DNA of 64,000 bases from Snodgrassella sp. CFCC 13594 (GTDB lineage Bacteria; Pseudomonadota; Gammaproteobacteria; Burkholderiales; Neisseriaceae): NCBI RefSeq assembly GCF_001590725.1, contig NZ_LQXR01000009.1:1-64000 (forward strand), written 5' to 3'. The notes under the pieces were generated by a model, which worked only from the letters and a program-made list of their open reading frames with translations, did no database searches and was not told the DNA's origin. Both the position numbers and the translations under genes were made by a program. Positions 19,537 through 28,732 of this stretch are shown here, one piece after another (position 1 is the first letter of the stretch; each line of letters starts with the position of its first letter).

Positions 19537-21002
19537 AAGGCATGACCTCCCTGATGCGCTTCAGAAGCGGTTTTGGCTTCTGCTTTGGGTGTGGGCACGA
19601 CTGCTTGTGGCGAGGTTGCCGCATTTGCAGGTGCACTGGCCGTGGGCGCAGATGCGCCTAAATCGGGCAGTGCCGTACTCATGTCCATACCAGCCTGCTT
19701 CTGATAGCTGCGTACCGCCGCCAAACTGGCCGACAACACATTGCCTTGCTGTGCACTTTGCACATCCATGGTTTTCAATTGCGCCAATTCTTTCAACCAC
19801 GACTGGGTGGCAGCCGATTGGCCATCAAAATATTGTTTTACAGTGGCTTCGGCCGTATTTAAATCACTGGCATACACTTCACCGCTGCGCTGCATCAGTG
19901 CCAAGCGGGCATCCATCAGACGCATACGTAAATTTTCACGCACAAAATACAACTGATCAGGCGACATCAACATGGCGTCGTTGCTGTTCACTCGTCGCAC
20001 TTCCACCATTCCTTTGAGGCTATTCAAAGTATTTTGCCACGCGCGCTGCCACCAAGTTGCATTGGGGTTAACCGGTGCGGGCGTGTTGCTGCCTGGTTTC
20101 AAGGTATTATCAATGATGAGCGGCAAGCCAGATACCGCGGTTTCCAAGCGATTCAGACGCAGCGAGACACTGGCCACATCCAGATAAGGTCGGTTTTTTA
20201 GTTGCGTTAAATCACTGCTGATGGCTTGTTTAATGGGCAATAATTGCGGCTGATCAAACCGCGCCAAACGGGCATCCAAGCTCTCTAACACGCTCACTGC
20301 CACCGGCACATTACCGGAAATCAGCAATTGTTGGGCCGCCAGATTCAAGGTGGCTTCCACTTCATCCACCAACCAATCGGCACGGGTTTTTACCAGCTCT
20401 TGGTAAGCCTTATTAGCCGCACTGATTTCATCTCCTTGGGTCTTGCTTTGCTGCTGCAAAGTCGCCAGTTCCTGACTCAGTTCATCAATCTTCGCTAGGT
20501 TGCTTTGTAACAAAAGGGCATTTTTACTTTCACCCAAACCAGCAGCATCAAGTTTGTGCGAAAAAGATTGGTCTTGGCTTTTCAATACATTTTGGCCCTG
20601 CACAAATAGAAAGCCACTGGCACCCAATGCCAGAATAGACAATACCAACGCACCCAATGCCACACCTTTGCCACCAGATTGTTTGATAACCACCGGTGCT
20701 ACGGTAGGCTGAGAAGAAGCATTTACATCAGGCATGGTTGTTCCTGTTGGGGGTAAAGACGTTGCTGCGGTTTGAGGCACATCCGCAGCGGTTGTGGAAG
20801 ATGAGGATTGAGCCCGTATCGGTTCTATCTGAACATGTTTAGGCTGTTCAATATCAGCCTTGCCAGTTTGAGCCTCGGGCTTGGTATCGGCTTCAGTTGG
20901 TTCGTCAGCAGGCGGTACCGATACATCGCCAGCACTGTTCACCACCATAGGGGCAGTGGGTTTGTTGTTGCGGTTATCGCCAGCATCATGCTGTTCACTC
21001 AT
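19533..21002 (-). CDS. hemX: HemX-type membrane protein (uroporphyrinogen-III C-methyltransferase-like)
   Basis: 489 residues. The first 110 residues are a low-complexity cytoplasmic segment rich in Pro, Thr, Ala and acidic residues. One membrane helix follows (about 112-133, VALGALVLSILALGASGFLFV), then a coiled-coil-rich periplasmic part and an Ala/Pro-rich tail. This matches HemX, encoded between hemD and hemY. Despite the historical name it has no methyltransferase motifs. It overlaps hemD and hemY by 4 nt each, so it is part of one operon. Confidence 0.9.
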   Translation of the reverse strand: MSEQHDAGDNRNNKPTAPMVVNSAGDVSVPPADEPTEADTKPEAQTGKADIEQPKHVQIEPIRAQSSSSTTAADVPQTAATSLPPTGTTMPDVNASSQPTVAPVVIKQSGGKGVALGALVLSILALGASGFLFVQGQNVLKSQDQSFSHKLDAAGLGESKNALLLQSNLAKIDELSQELATLQQQSKTQGDEISAANKAYQELVKTRADWLVDEVEATLNLAAQQLLISGNVPVAVSVLESLDARLARFDQPQLLPIKQAISSDLTQLKNRPYLDVASVSLRLNRLETAVSGLPLIIDNTLKPGSNTPAPVNPNATWWQRAWQNTLNSLKGMVEVRRVNSNDAMLMSPDQLYFVRENLRMRLMDARLALMQRSGEVYASDLNTAEATVKQYFDGQSAATQSWLKELAQLKTMDVQSAQQGNVLSASLAAVRSYQKQAGMDMSTALPDLGASAPTASAPANAATSPQAVVPTPKAEAKTASEAHQGGHAL

Positions 21003-21727
21003 GGTGTAAGGCTCCCTGTTGAGTTGAGATGCGCTAGCCCCTGAGCCAGCGTATTCACCACTTTAACGTTTAGTCCGTGATGCCGTAGCACCGCGGCCAC
21101 GCGTTCATGATGAGTCAAGTATAACAAGCTTTGCCATGAATCGCGCAAAGACGGTGGAATTTGCCCCCACCAAGCTTCAAACATCGAAGAAGCGGCCACA
21201 TACACTGCATTCAGGCTGCCTGAATGCAAATAAGGCAGCAGTCTTGCCCAATCAATGGTTTGCGCTACCCGCCGATACACCTCAGCCACCTGTACCACCC
21301 AACCACGTGCACGCAAAGCATCGACCAAAAAATCACGGCCACCGACACCACGCACCACCAGCACGCGTTTGGGGGCATCTTGCCACAAAGGCAAGCGCAA
21401 TACGGCTTCACTGTCGTGGCCATCAGATGGGAGCAAGACCTGTTGCACTCCCTGAGCGCGTAATGCGCGGGCAGTCGCATCGCCCACAGCAACGTGTATT
21501 GTCGACGCTGTTTCTGGCAACACCGCAGCAGCCACAGTTACCGCTCCTGGGCTCACCCAAAACACCACATTAGCGTCTTGAATGGCTTCAGGCAACGTAG
21601 ACAGTACAGCCGACTCCGCAACCAAACACATGGGACTAACCACCACGGGCAGCCAACCCAATTGTTGACACACCGCCACATCGGCGACAGCCTGTGCAGC
21701 GGGACGCAACAACAACACTGTCGGCAT
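20999..21727 (-). CDS. hemD: Uroporphyrinogen-III synthase
   Basis: 242 residues, normal for this poorly conserved family. Cyclises hydroxymethylbilane with inversion of ring D. Recognised from the two-domain pattern, the segment VLVVRGVGGRDFLVDALRARG and, above all, position: it overlaps the hemC stop by 1 nt (TGATG) and the hemX start by 4 nt. A fully palindromic uptake sequence (21207-21227) lies inside the coding region. Confidence 0.93.
   Translation of the reverse strand: MPTVLLLRPAAQAVADVAVCQQLGWLPVVVSPMCLVAESAVLSTLPEAIQDANVVFWVSPGAVTVAAAVLPETASTIHVAVGDATARALRAQGVQQVLLPSDGHDSEAVLRLPLWQDAPKRVLVVRGVGGRDFLVDALRARGWVVQVAEVYRRVAQTIDWARLLPYLHSGSLNAVYVAASSMFEAWWGQIPPSLRDSWQSLLYLTHHERVAAVLRHHGLNVKVVNTLAQGLAHLNSTGSLTP
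21207..21227. repeat. Palindromic DUS inside hemD
   Basis: GCATTCAGGC-T-GCCTGAATGC, a perfect 10-bp dyad with a single central base, inside the hemD coding sequence. It contains one exact uptake sequence and nearly a second in the opposite orientation. Confidence 0.7.
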
Positions 21728-22665
21728 CAGCTTGGCTCATACGCCAAAATCGCGGCAATCAACGCAGGCGCACCGGCTTCGCTTAACTCTTTGGCGGCGG
21801 CGCGCCCCAGTGCATCCGCATACGCCACGGGCGCGGATACCTCTGTGGTGTAGGTAACAGAACCATCGGGATGACCCACCAAACCGCGCAAGGTCAACAC
21901 ACCCGCGTCTTCCGTACAATACGCCGCCAACGGCACTTGGCAACTGCCACCCAATGCCCGCGCCAATGCGCGCTCAGCAGTCACACACGCAACGGTTTGC
22001 GCATCATTCAATGGTGCCAGCAAAGTCATTAAGTCATCACGCTGGGCAGCAATCTCGATGCCCAAAGCGCCCTGACCGGCGGCAGGCAAACTTTCTGCGG
22101 GTGAGAGCACTGTTTTGATGCGTTCATGCAAGCCCAAGCGTTCCAAACCCGCAGCAGCCAGGATAATGGCATCGTATTCGCCTTCATCCAATTTGCGCAA
22201 ACGGGTTTGCACATTACCGCGCAATGGTTTGACCTGAAGCTCTGGGTAAGCAGCCCGAATTTGCGCTTCTCGCCGCAAGCTGGCCGTACCGACGACCGCA
22301 CCTGACGGTAATTCACCCAAACCCGCATAATGATTAGAAACAAATGCATCAAACGGATTGGCCCTAGCCGTAATCGCGGCCAAAGCAAAACCCGGTGGTA
22401 GTTCCATGGGGACGTCTTTAATCGAATGCACCGCAATGTCACCGCGACCATCTTGCAAAGCCTGTTCCAATTCTTTGATAAACAGGCCTTTACCGCCGAT
22501 TTTAGACAGCGTTTTATCCAGTATTTGATCGCCCCGAGTACTCATTCCTTCTATGCGTACGGTGAGGGTTGGGTAGAGTGTTTGCAAGCGGCTCTTGATG
22601 TATTCAGCCTGCCACATCGCCAGCATGCTTTCGCGGCTGACAATCACCAAAGTATTGTTGTTCAT
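21727..22665 (-). CDS. hemC: Hydroxymethylbilane synthase (porphobilinogen deaminase)
   Basis: 312 residues from the ATG at 22665; the frame is open for another 34 codons, but that extension has no family similarity and includes an uptake sequence. Polymerises four porphobilinogens. The cofactor-binding Cys is in [11 protein letters not shown], and [17 protein letters not shown] and [21 protein letters not shown] are typical. The ribosome site is weak (no clear AGGA), the one reservation about the start. First gene of the coupled hemC-hemD-hemX-hemY operon. Confidence 0.95.
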   Translation of the reverse strand: MNNNTLVIVSRESMLAMWQAEYIKSRLQTLYPTLTVRIEGMSTRGDQILDKTLSKIGGKGLFIKELEQALQDGRGDIAVHSIKDVPMELPPGFALAAITARANPFDAFVSNHYAGLGELPSGAVVGTASLRREAQIRAAYPELQVKPLRGNVQTRLRKLDEGEYDAIILAAAGLERLGLHERIKTVLSPAESLPAAGQGALGIEIAAQRDDLMTLLAPLNDAQTVACVTAERALARALGGSCQVPLAAYCTEDAGVLTLRGLVGHPDGSVTYTTEVSAPVAYADALGRAAAKELSEAGAPALIAAILAYEPS

Positions 22666-22725
22666 GCTGTGCTGCTTTATAAAAAATGATTTGGATTTTA
22701 ACATGGCTGCGCCATATGCGTTTTC

Positions 22726-22737
22726 AGGCTGCCTGAA
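22726..22737 (+). repeat. DNA uptake sequence upstream of hemC
   Basis: Exact AGGCTGCCTGAA preceded by TTC, so the core is palindromic. It lies between hemC and the sirtuin gene and argues that the real hemC start is downstream of it. Confidence 0.75.
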
Positions 22738-22809
22738 GAAACGCCGCTTATCTGGCAATACAGCCACGATGAAGCAATCAGCCCCTTTTAATTGGGGGGC
22801 ATTTAGTAC

Positions 22810-23496
22810 TTATTTCAACCATGATGACACCAGTGGCGGAACGCCCTCTTTAGCAATTTTGGCAATCACCTCTATCTCCGTTAAGCCCGTTGGTGGATGT
22901 GGGTCAACCAAACTGACTTCCGCTTGAGGCGACGCATATTGCAGCAAGCCTGCTGCTGGATACACCTTCATCGACGTCCCCACCACCAACACCTTATCCG
23001 CATCGCGCATCCACTCAATGGCCGTATCAATCAATGGTACGGCTTCGCCAAACCACACGATAAACGGGCGCATCGGTGCGCCATGAGGATCAACATCTGC
23101 CAGAGTTTGATCACCCAAACACGGCACCACATAAGCCTCATCCACGCTGCTGCGGGCTTTGGCTAACTCACCATGTAGATGCAAAACACGGGTACTGCCC
23201 GCACGTTCATGGAGATTATCAACATTTTGCGTGATGATGGCCACGTCGTAAGCAGGCTCTAGCGCGGCCAGTGCCTTGTGCGCAGCATTCGGAGCCGCAG
23301 CCAGCATTTGCCGTCGGCGTTCGTTATAGAAATCCAACACCCGTTGTGGATGGCGGGCAAAAGCTTCTGGCGTGGCCACATCTTCTACTCGATGCCCTTC
23401 CCACAGCCCGCCACTGTCTCGAAATGTTTTTAGCCCACTGTCGGCGCTGATCCCCGCACCCGTCAGCACCACAATTTTGGCCTTGGCATGGCTCAT
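22810..23496 (-). CDS. cobB: SIR2-family NAD-dependent protein deacylase (CobB-like)
   Basis: 228 residues from the ATG at 23496; a TTG 5 codons upstream is possible. The NAD-binding GAGISADSG, the TQNVDNLHERAG motif and the catalytic His in LHLHGEL define the sirtuin core. A Tyr-x-x-Arg pair in FYNERRRQM matches the motif that gives CobB and SIRT5 preference for succinyl/malonyl lysine. The four zinc-binding cysteines of most sirtuins are not evident: only one Cys remains in the zinc-module region. The start lies 2 nt beyond the argD stop, so the two are probably cotranscribed. Confidence 0.9.
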   Translation of the reverse strand: MSHAKAKIVVLTGAGISADSGLKTFRDSGGLWEGHRVEDVATPEAFARHPQRVLDFYNERRRQMLAAAPNAAHKALAALEPAYDVAIITQNVDNLHERAGSTRVLHLHGELAKARSSVDEAYVVPCLGDQTLADVDPHGAPMRPFIVWFGEAVPLIDTAIEWMRDADKVLVVGTSMKVYPAAGLLQYASPQAEVSLVDPHPPTGLTEIEVIAKIAKEGVPPLVSSWLK

Positions 23497-23497
23497 T

Positions 23498-24682
23498 TCA
23501 AGCCGCCACAAAATCAGCCACAGCGGCCCGCAGTCGAGTCATGCCTTCATTCAGATCTTCGTCAGAAAGCAATAAGCTCGGCGCCAAACGCAATACATTC
23601 GGACTGGCCACCAACACCAACAAACCATGCTGCAAAGCTTTGCCAACCAGCTCACCAGCACGGCCTCGATAGGCATCTGCCAATACACAGCCTATCAATA
23701 AACCTTTACCGCGCACGATTTCAAAAGCACCGGTGTCTTGGGCAATGGCACGCAAAGCCGCTGCGAGTTTTTCACCTTGCTCGTTGACCCGTTGCAGCGT
23801 TTCTGGCTGGCTGATAATGTCGAATGCGGCACAGCCCACAGCGCACGCCAGCGGATTGCCGCCAAAAGTACTGCCATGGCTGCCTGGGGTGAAACTGGCA
23901 CCCACTTTGGCGGTGGTAAGCATGGCACCAATCGGGAATCCGCTGCCCAAGGCTTTGGCACTGGATACAATATCAGGTGTCACGTTGTAATGCTGATAAG
24001 CATAGAGCTTACCCGTGCGGCCCATCCCCGTTTGCACCTCATCCAACACCAGCAAAGCATGGTGTTCATCACACACCGCGCGGGCGGTTTCCAAAAATTC
24101 GGCACTCGCAGGCAACACACCACTCTCCCCTTGAATCGGCTCAATGACCACAGCACAGGTGCGCCCGTTCACCGCCGCCCGCAAGGCTTCAGCATCATTA
24201 AATGGCACATGCGTGATGCCACTGGGTAAGGGCGCAAAATCCTGACTGTATTTGGGCTGGCCGCCCACCGATACCGTAAACAAAGTGCGGCCATGAAAAC
24301 CATTCACACACGCCACAATCTCATTCTTGCCATCACCAAAATGATCACGCGCGTATTTGCGCGCCAGTTTAAATGCAGCCTCATTGGCTTCGGCACCAGA
24401 ATTGGCAAAAAACACCTGATCCGCAAACGTGTGCTCTACCAAGCGTTGCGCCAATGCTTGCGCAGGTTTAGTGGTGTATAAATTGGAGATATGCCACAGC
24501 TTGTGTGCCTGTGCATCTAAGGCTGAGATCAATGCCGGATGGCAATGACCCAGCGCATTCACCGCAATGCCGCCCGCCAAATCGACGTATTCGTGATTAT
24601 CGGTACTCCACACTCGGCTGCCCAAGCCATGATCGGGGATCATTTCGGCAAAAGCAAAATTGGGGGTCAAATAATTGTGCAT
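23498..24682 (-). CDS. argD: Acetylornithine/succinyldiaminopimelate aminotransferase
   Basis: 394 residues, the usual length. Class III PLP aminotransferase of arginine synthesis (and possibly lysine synthesis). The PLP Lys is in SSAKALGSGFPIGAM, the carboxylate/aspartate motif is LLVLDEVQTGMGRTGKLYA, and the N-terminal GGIAVNALGHCHP is diagnostic of ArgD rather than GABA or ornithine aminotransferases. Related HemL in this window is clearly distinct. It is followed closely by the sirtuin gene. Confidence 0.95.
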   Translation of the reverse strand: MHNYLTPNFAFAEMIPDHGLGSRVWSTDNHEYVDLAGGIAVNALGHCHPALISALDAQAHKLWHISNLYTTKPAQALAQRLVEHTFADQVFFANSGAEANEAAFKLARKYARDHFGDGKNEIVACVNGFHGRTLFTVSVGGQPKYSQDFAPLPSGITHVPFNDAEALRAAVNGRTCAVVIEPIQGESGVLPASAEFLETARAVCDEHHALLVLDEVQTGMGRTGKLYAYQHYNVTPDIVSSAKALGSGFPIGAMLTTAKVGASFTPGSHGSTFGGNPLACAVGCAAFDIISQPETLQRVNEQGEKLAAALRAIAQDTGAFEIVRGKGLLIGCVLADAYRGRAGELVGKALQHGLLVLVASPNVLRLAPSLLLSDEDLNEGMTRLRAAVADFVAA

Positions 24683-24717
24683 GGTGAATTTTCCAAATAT
24701 TCGGTGAGGTAAAATGG

Positions 24718-24745
24718 TTTTCAGGCAGCCTTTAGGCTGCCTGAA
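24718..24745. terminator. Inverted DUS pair between coq7 and argD
   Basis: TTTCAGGCAGCC, 4-base loop, GGCTGCCTGAAA. It lies 3 nt after the coq7 stop and 36 nt upstream of the argD start, on the minus strand. It probably ends the coq7 transcript. Confidence 0.8.
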
Positions 24746-24748
24746 AGA

Positions 24749-25372
24749 TTAGATTCGATAACTGATTGTAGTCATTATTTTCGACGTCAATGTCATCATT
24801 TTTTTGACCGGCAAAGGCAAATTGGCCGCGCCGATTTCATGCGCCATCTGCGCGTGTTTCATTTCATCTTGCTGCATTTGGGCCACAATAGCGCGGCTCT
24901 TGTCATCCTGTTCCGGCAACCCTTCCAAATGGCTTTGCAAATGAGCGGCCACTTGGTGTTCGGTTTCCTCCAAAAAACCCAGATTCCATTTATCGCCCAA
25001 CAGCCCAGCACCCACGCCCACGGCAAATGATGACGCATACCACAGCGGATTGATCAAGCTGGTGCGCCCGCCCAACGCGTGCACTCGATGTGCCGTCCAT
25101 GCCAAATGTTCTATTTCTTCATGCGCCGCATGTGCTAAAGCCGCTTTATTATCCACATCCCGCGCGGTTAATGCCTGCCCCGCATACAACGCTTGAGCAC
25201 ACACTTCACCTACGTGGTTAACCCGCATCAAGCCCAAAGCGTGCTGCTTTTCGGTGTCGTTTAAATCGGCTTCGGCCACGTCTGCATCTGGGTGTGGGCG
25301 CGTCGAATGCGCCTCGGCAAACAAGGTGCGTAAGGCCACATCCACCTGACCAATGATTTTGTCGGCCAACAT
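24749..25372 (-). CDS. coq7: Demethoxyubiquinone monooxygenase Coq7
   Basis: 207 residues from the ATG at 25372 (GGAAGG 6 nt upstream; an ATG directly before it at 25375 is equally in frame). Di-iron carboxylate hydroxylase of late ubiquinone synthesis. The ligand motifs are visible: Glu in VNHVGEVCAQALY, EEIEHLAWTAHR, the Glu of EETEHQVAAHL, and QQDEMKHAQMA. The overall size and order match bacterial Coq7, which replaces UbiF in Neisseria and other betaproteobacteria. Confidence 0.95.
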   Translation of the reverse strand: MLADKIIGQVDVALRTLFAEAHSTRPHPDADVAEADLNDTEKQHALGLMRVNHVGEVCAQALYAGQALTARDVDNKAALAHAAHEEIEHLAWTAHRVHALGGRTSLINPLWYASSFAVGVGAGLLGDKWNLGFLEETEHQVAAHLQSHLEGLPEQDDKSRAIVAQMQQDEMKHAQMAHEIGAANLPLPVKKMMTLTSKIMTTISYRI

Positions 25373-25456
25373 CATGACCCTTCCATTCTGCTCAAGATTA
25401 ACGCCATTATAACAATTTCGCGTGTTTTGTTGCAGAGCCTCATTCATTGACCACAC

Positions 25457-25775
25457 AGCCTCTAATAAAATCAGTTCAGGCAGCTTTTTAAGCTGCCTGA
25501 ACTGATTATTTCTCCTGTTACAGGTTAATTACGGCGCATCATTAGAAGCACCAAGACATCCTTTCTACCCGCTGCTACACCAACACTGGTTACACAATCA
25601 TCAAGCAACAAGATCATGGAGCCACAACCAGGCCTGCCATGTCATCTCAAATCGTTCACGTCCAATTCACTTTTCTTGTAGTGACCTGATTGACACGAGC
25701 CATCACAGACATACGCAGCGTAGATGCCATAGATTCAGAATAGAAGCCGATGCCCGTCTGCTCCGGCAGCGGCAA
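25457..25775. other. Intergenic region upstream of coq7
   Basis: 319 bases between the coq7 upstream region and the end of the M81 gene. It holds the stem described at 25472-25504; the rest shows no coding frame or known element. A coq7 promoter is expected here or within 25373-25470. Confidence 0.5.
25472..25504. terminator. Stem-loop of inverted DUS-like words after the M81 locus
   Basis: CAGTTCAGGCAGCTT, 3 bases, AAGCTGCCTGAACTG: a perfect 15-bp stem. The words differ from the standard uptake sequence at one position (AAGCTGCCTGAA), changed symmetrically in both arms. It is in the right place to end the MFS-M81 transcript. Confidence 0.75.
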
Positions 25776-27296
25776 TCAACTGGATATGTCCGTGGTTGCC
25801 GCAATCATTTCCAACCGAGTTTTGCCCAAGGGCGAGGTACGCCGCTGCGGATCCAGATTCTGCCATGGCAAATCGGCTGGGTCAGCAAACATCGGTCCTG
25901 GGGCTTTACCAATTAAAATGGTGGACGCAATAGGTTGAAAATCAGCACGAAAGTGAACAGAGCTCTTCACCACCACAATGGCCTTTTGTTCGGGCACGAT
26001 CCCCGCCATTTTAAACAAGTTGCGATCCAGCATTTGAGCTTTCCCAGAAGTCAGCACAATTTCCACACCGCCCACCGATAAACGCACAGCATCACCAACA
26101 TCCACCAGCACACCGTGCATCATTGGACCATCGTAACGACATTTACCCTGGTAAAATCCTTCAATCCGGCAATCCACAGTGAACGGTTCATCCCCTTTTG
26201 CACCCGATTGTCCACCGAGCGTCAACGTCATTCGCTCACCCACATTATGTTGCTGCACTTGTTTCACTGCATCTGGATCGCTAATCAACCCAATGGCGGC
26301 ATTGCTGGCTTGATTCGCCACCAATGCACGTAACATACCGGTGGTGTTGGAATCACCACCAGCACCTGGATTATCTTGGGTATCAGCAATAACCACGGGG
26401 CCGCTGTGTTGTTGCGACAATGCTATAGCCTGTTTAACAGCTTCATCTGGTGGCAAAAAATCCACCACCCAAGCTGCTTCTTGATTGGCCACCAGCGCAA
26501 ATAGCCGATCTACGGCGTTAATCACCTGCTGTTCATCTTCACCATAGCCAAATACCGTACCCCCGCACTCTGCGATGTCTGCAGCTGGGAAACCCTGTGC
26601 AAAAGACAAGCTGGTTGCAGTGCCTTTTTCCCACTCTGCTAAGCGTTGATAAACGGTTTTGGCTGGTTCCAAAAAAGTACTCTGAGCATTGATCGCAGTC
26701 AGAAAAGGCAATCGTCTGAAGTGGCGGTATAGATGATCACCTTGCAACAATCGATGCATCACGTGCGCGCAACGCTGGCCTGTTTGCGCCATGTCTACAT
26801 GTGGATACGTACGAAATGCAGACAATACGCTGGCTTCATCAAACATTTTTTGGGTCACATTGGCATGCAAATCAAGACTCACGACAATGGGCATTTCTTT
26901 GCCCACAAGCTGACGAATCCGCTGCAATAGTTCGCCTTCCCCATCGGTTAAATGCTCCGGCACCATGGCGCCATGCAAATCCAAATAGATGCCATCTATC
27001 TGATGTGTCTTCACGCCTTCCAGTATTTCTGCCACGATGGACTCATAGGTTTGCTGTTCAACAAAAGATGATGGTGTGGCAGCAGCCCAAATGATCGGAA
27101 TCATTTCATAACCCAAGGATTCTGCCTTCTAAATAAAACCGCCAATGGGGATATTCATCGATTCCATATCAAGAATCGCTTGGCCACGAGCCATGGGCGG
27201 AAAACCGCCACCATTTTCAAAATGTTCATAACGTGCCATTGAAGGTGCAAATGTATTGGTTTCATGTTGAAAACCGGCAATTAAAATGCGTTTCAT
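25776..27296 (-). pseudogene. M81-family metallopeptidase (MlrC-like), interrupted by an amber codon
   Basis: The frame from the ATG at 27296 begins MKRILIAGFQHETNTFAPS, the N-terminus of the M81/MlrC (microcystinase C-like) family, and stays in frame to 25776 except for one TAG at 27129-27131. Translated through that codon the protein would be 506 residues, a normal length. The context IGGFI-stop-KAESLGYEMIP suggests CAG (Gln) changed to TAG. Downstream family features are intact (GIYLDLHGAMVPEHLTDGEGE, VVSLDLHANVT, TQDNPGAGGDSNTTG). It overlaps the MFS gene by 4 nt and presumably acts on a compound that transporter imports. A restart at the ATG 27116 would lack the metal-binding N-terminus. 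Confidence 0.88.
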
Positions 27297-28609
27297 GATT
27301 TCACCTCTTGTTTCAAAGCAAAGGCACCCAGCAAAGCCAAACCGCCCAAAGCCAATAAAATGGCCATCACAATCCAACCAGCCATCAGCGATTGGGTCAT
27401 GGATTGCGCCATGCCCATGATATTGGGACTGATAAACCCACCAATCAGGCCAATACTGTTAATCAAAGCAATGCCCCCAGCTGCTGCGGTATCCGTCAGG
27501 TATCTAGATGGAATGGCCCAAAATATGGTATACGCAGCCCACATTAAGCCTGTGGCCAAAACAATGCTGACAAATGCCGCCCAGAAATGCGTGGTAAACG
27601 AAACCGAAACCAACAACAAAACACCCGCGCCCAAAGCAGTGAGCGACCCATGCCACTTCCGCTCTTGCATGGCATCAGATGTTTTGGCAAACACCAACAT
27701 AAACACAATACTGACCAAATAAGGTATCGAAGTGAGCCAACCCACCGTATTCAAATCATGGATGCCACTGTTTTTCAGTAAGGTAGGGAACCAAAAACCG
27801 ATGGCATAGATGCCACTAATGATGGTCAAATAAGCAAATGCCATGCAGTAAATCCATGGATCCTTCAATACAGTTTTAAATCCGGTATGGGTCGTGGTTT
27901 GATGCACCTGGATTTCTTGTCGAATTAGCTGTTTTTCGCTTTCGGTCAACCATTTGGCTTGATTGGGGTGATCAGTTAGGTAGAAAAAAGTCACCATCCC
28001 TAAAACCACCGTAGGAATGCCTTCAATCAGAAATACCCACTGCCATCCTGCCAACCCATGGGTGCCATCGAATAACGTCATGATGTGTGTGGATAAAGGG
28101 GAGCCCAACATTCCGCCCAATGGTGCCGCCATCATCACAATAGCCATCACTCGCGCCATGCGCGCACCCGAATACCAGTAGGTCAGAAAGAAAATCATCC
28201 CCGGCGCAAAACCCGCCTCAAACACCCCCAATAAAAAACGCAAAACATAAAACATGGTGGGCGAGGTCACAAACAACATTGAAGCAGAAGCCAGGCCCCA
28301 GAGCACCATAATGCGGGTAATCGTTTTCCGAGCACCAATTTTTTCTAGTAACAAATTGCTGGGAATTTCAAACATCACATAGCCCAGAAAAAAGATCCCG
28401 GCAGCCATGCCATACACCGCATCGCTAAACCCCAAATCCTGTTGCATTTGCAATTTAGCAAAACCGATATTGATGCGATCCAAATAAGAAAAGAAATAAC
28501 ACAGCAATAACAAAGGCAGAAGCCGCCAACTGATTTTTTTATAAACGCGATTCAGTTGTTCGGCATGGGCTGTGTTCAGGTTTGATACAACGGCATTGGG
28601 TGTATCCAT
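27293..28609 (-). CDS. MFS transporter, anion:cation symporter (ACS) type
   Basis: 438 residues from the ATG at 28609, which has GGGAG 5 nt upstream (another ATG at 28612 and a GTG at 28615 are adjacent). Twelve membrane helices can be followed. The N-terminal signature RINIGFAKLQMQQDLGFSDAVYG and GYVMFEIPSNLLLEKIGARK are those of the ACS family, which carries organic anions such as sugar acids, tartrate or phthalate. It is coupled by ATGA overlap to the broken M81 gene and lies divergent from a LysR regulator, so it is likely under that regulator. The substrate is not predictable from the sequence. Confidence 0.9.
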   Translation of the reverse strand: MDTPNAVVSNLNTAHAEQLNRVYKKISWRLLPLLLLCYFFSYLDRINIGFAKLQMQQDLGFSDAVYGMAAGIFFLGYVMFEIPSNLLLEKIGARKTITRIMVLWGLASASMLFVTSPTMFYVLRFLLGVFEAGFAPGMIFFLTYWYSGARMARVMAIVMMAAPLGGMLGSPLSTHIMTLFDGTHGLAGWQWVFLIEGIPTVVLGMVTFFYLTDHPNQAKWLTESEKQLIRQEIQVHQTTTHTGFKTVLKDPWIYCMAFAYLTIISGIYAIGFWFPTLLKNSGIHDLNTVGWLTSIPYLVSIVFMLVFAKTSDAMQERKWHGSLTALGAGVLLLVSVSFTTHFWAAFVSIVLATGLMWAAYTIFWAIPSRYLTDTAAAGGIALINSIGLIGGFISPNIMGMAQSMTQSLMAGWIVMAILLALGGLALLGAFALKQEVKS

Positions 28610-28732
28610 CATCACTCCCTAGAATGTGAATTGAATGAAATGTGTGTACTGCCAACGCAGTATAGGGAGCTGATTTGCTGACAACAATGTTATGATTAGG
28701 CACTATTGATGTTTTTTTATCATCAGGCCACC

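Noticed and set aside
22666-22767. Longer start for hemC, 34 codons upstream
   Set aside because: The extension has no similarity to the family and contains an uptake sequence.
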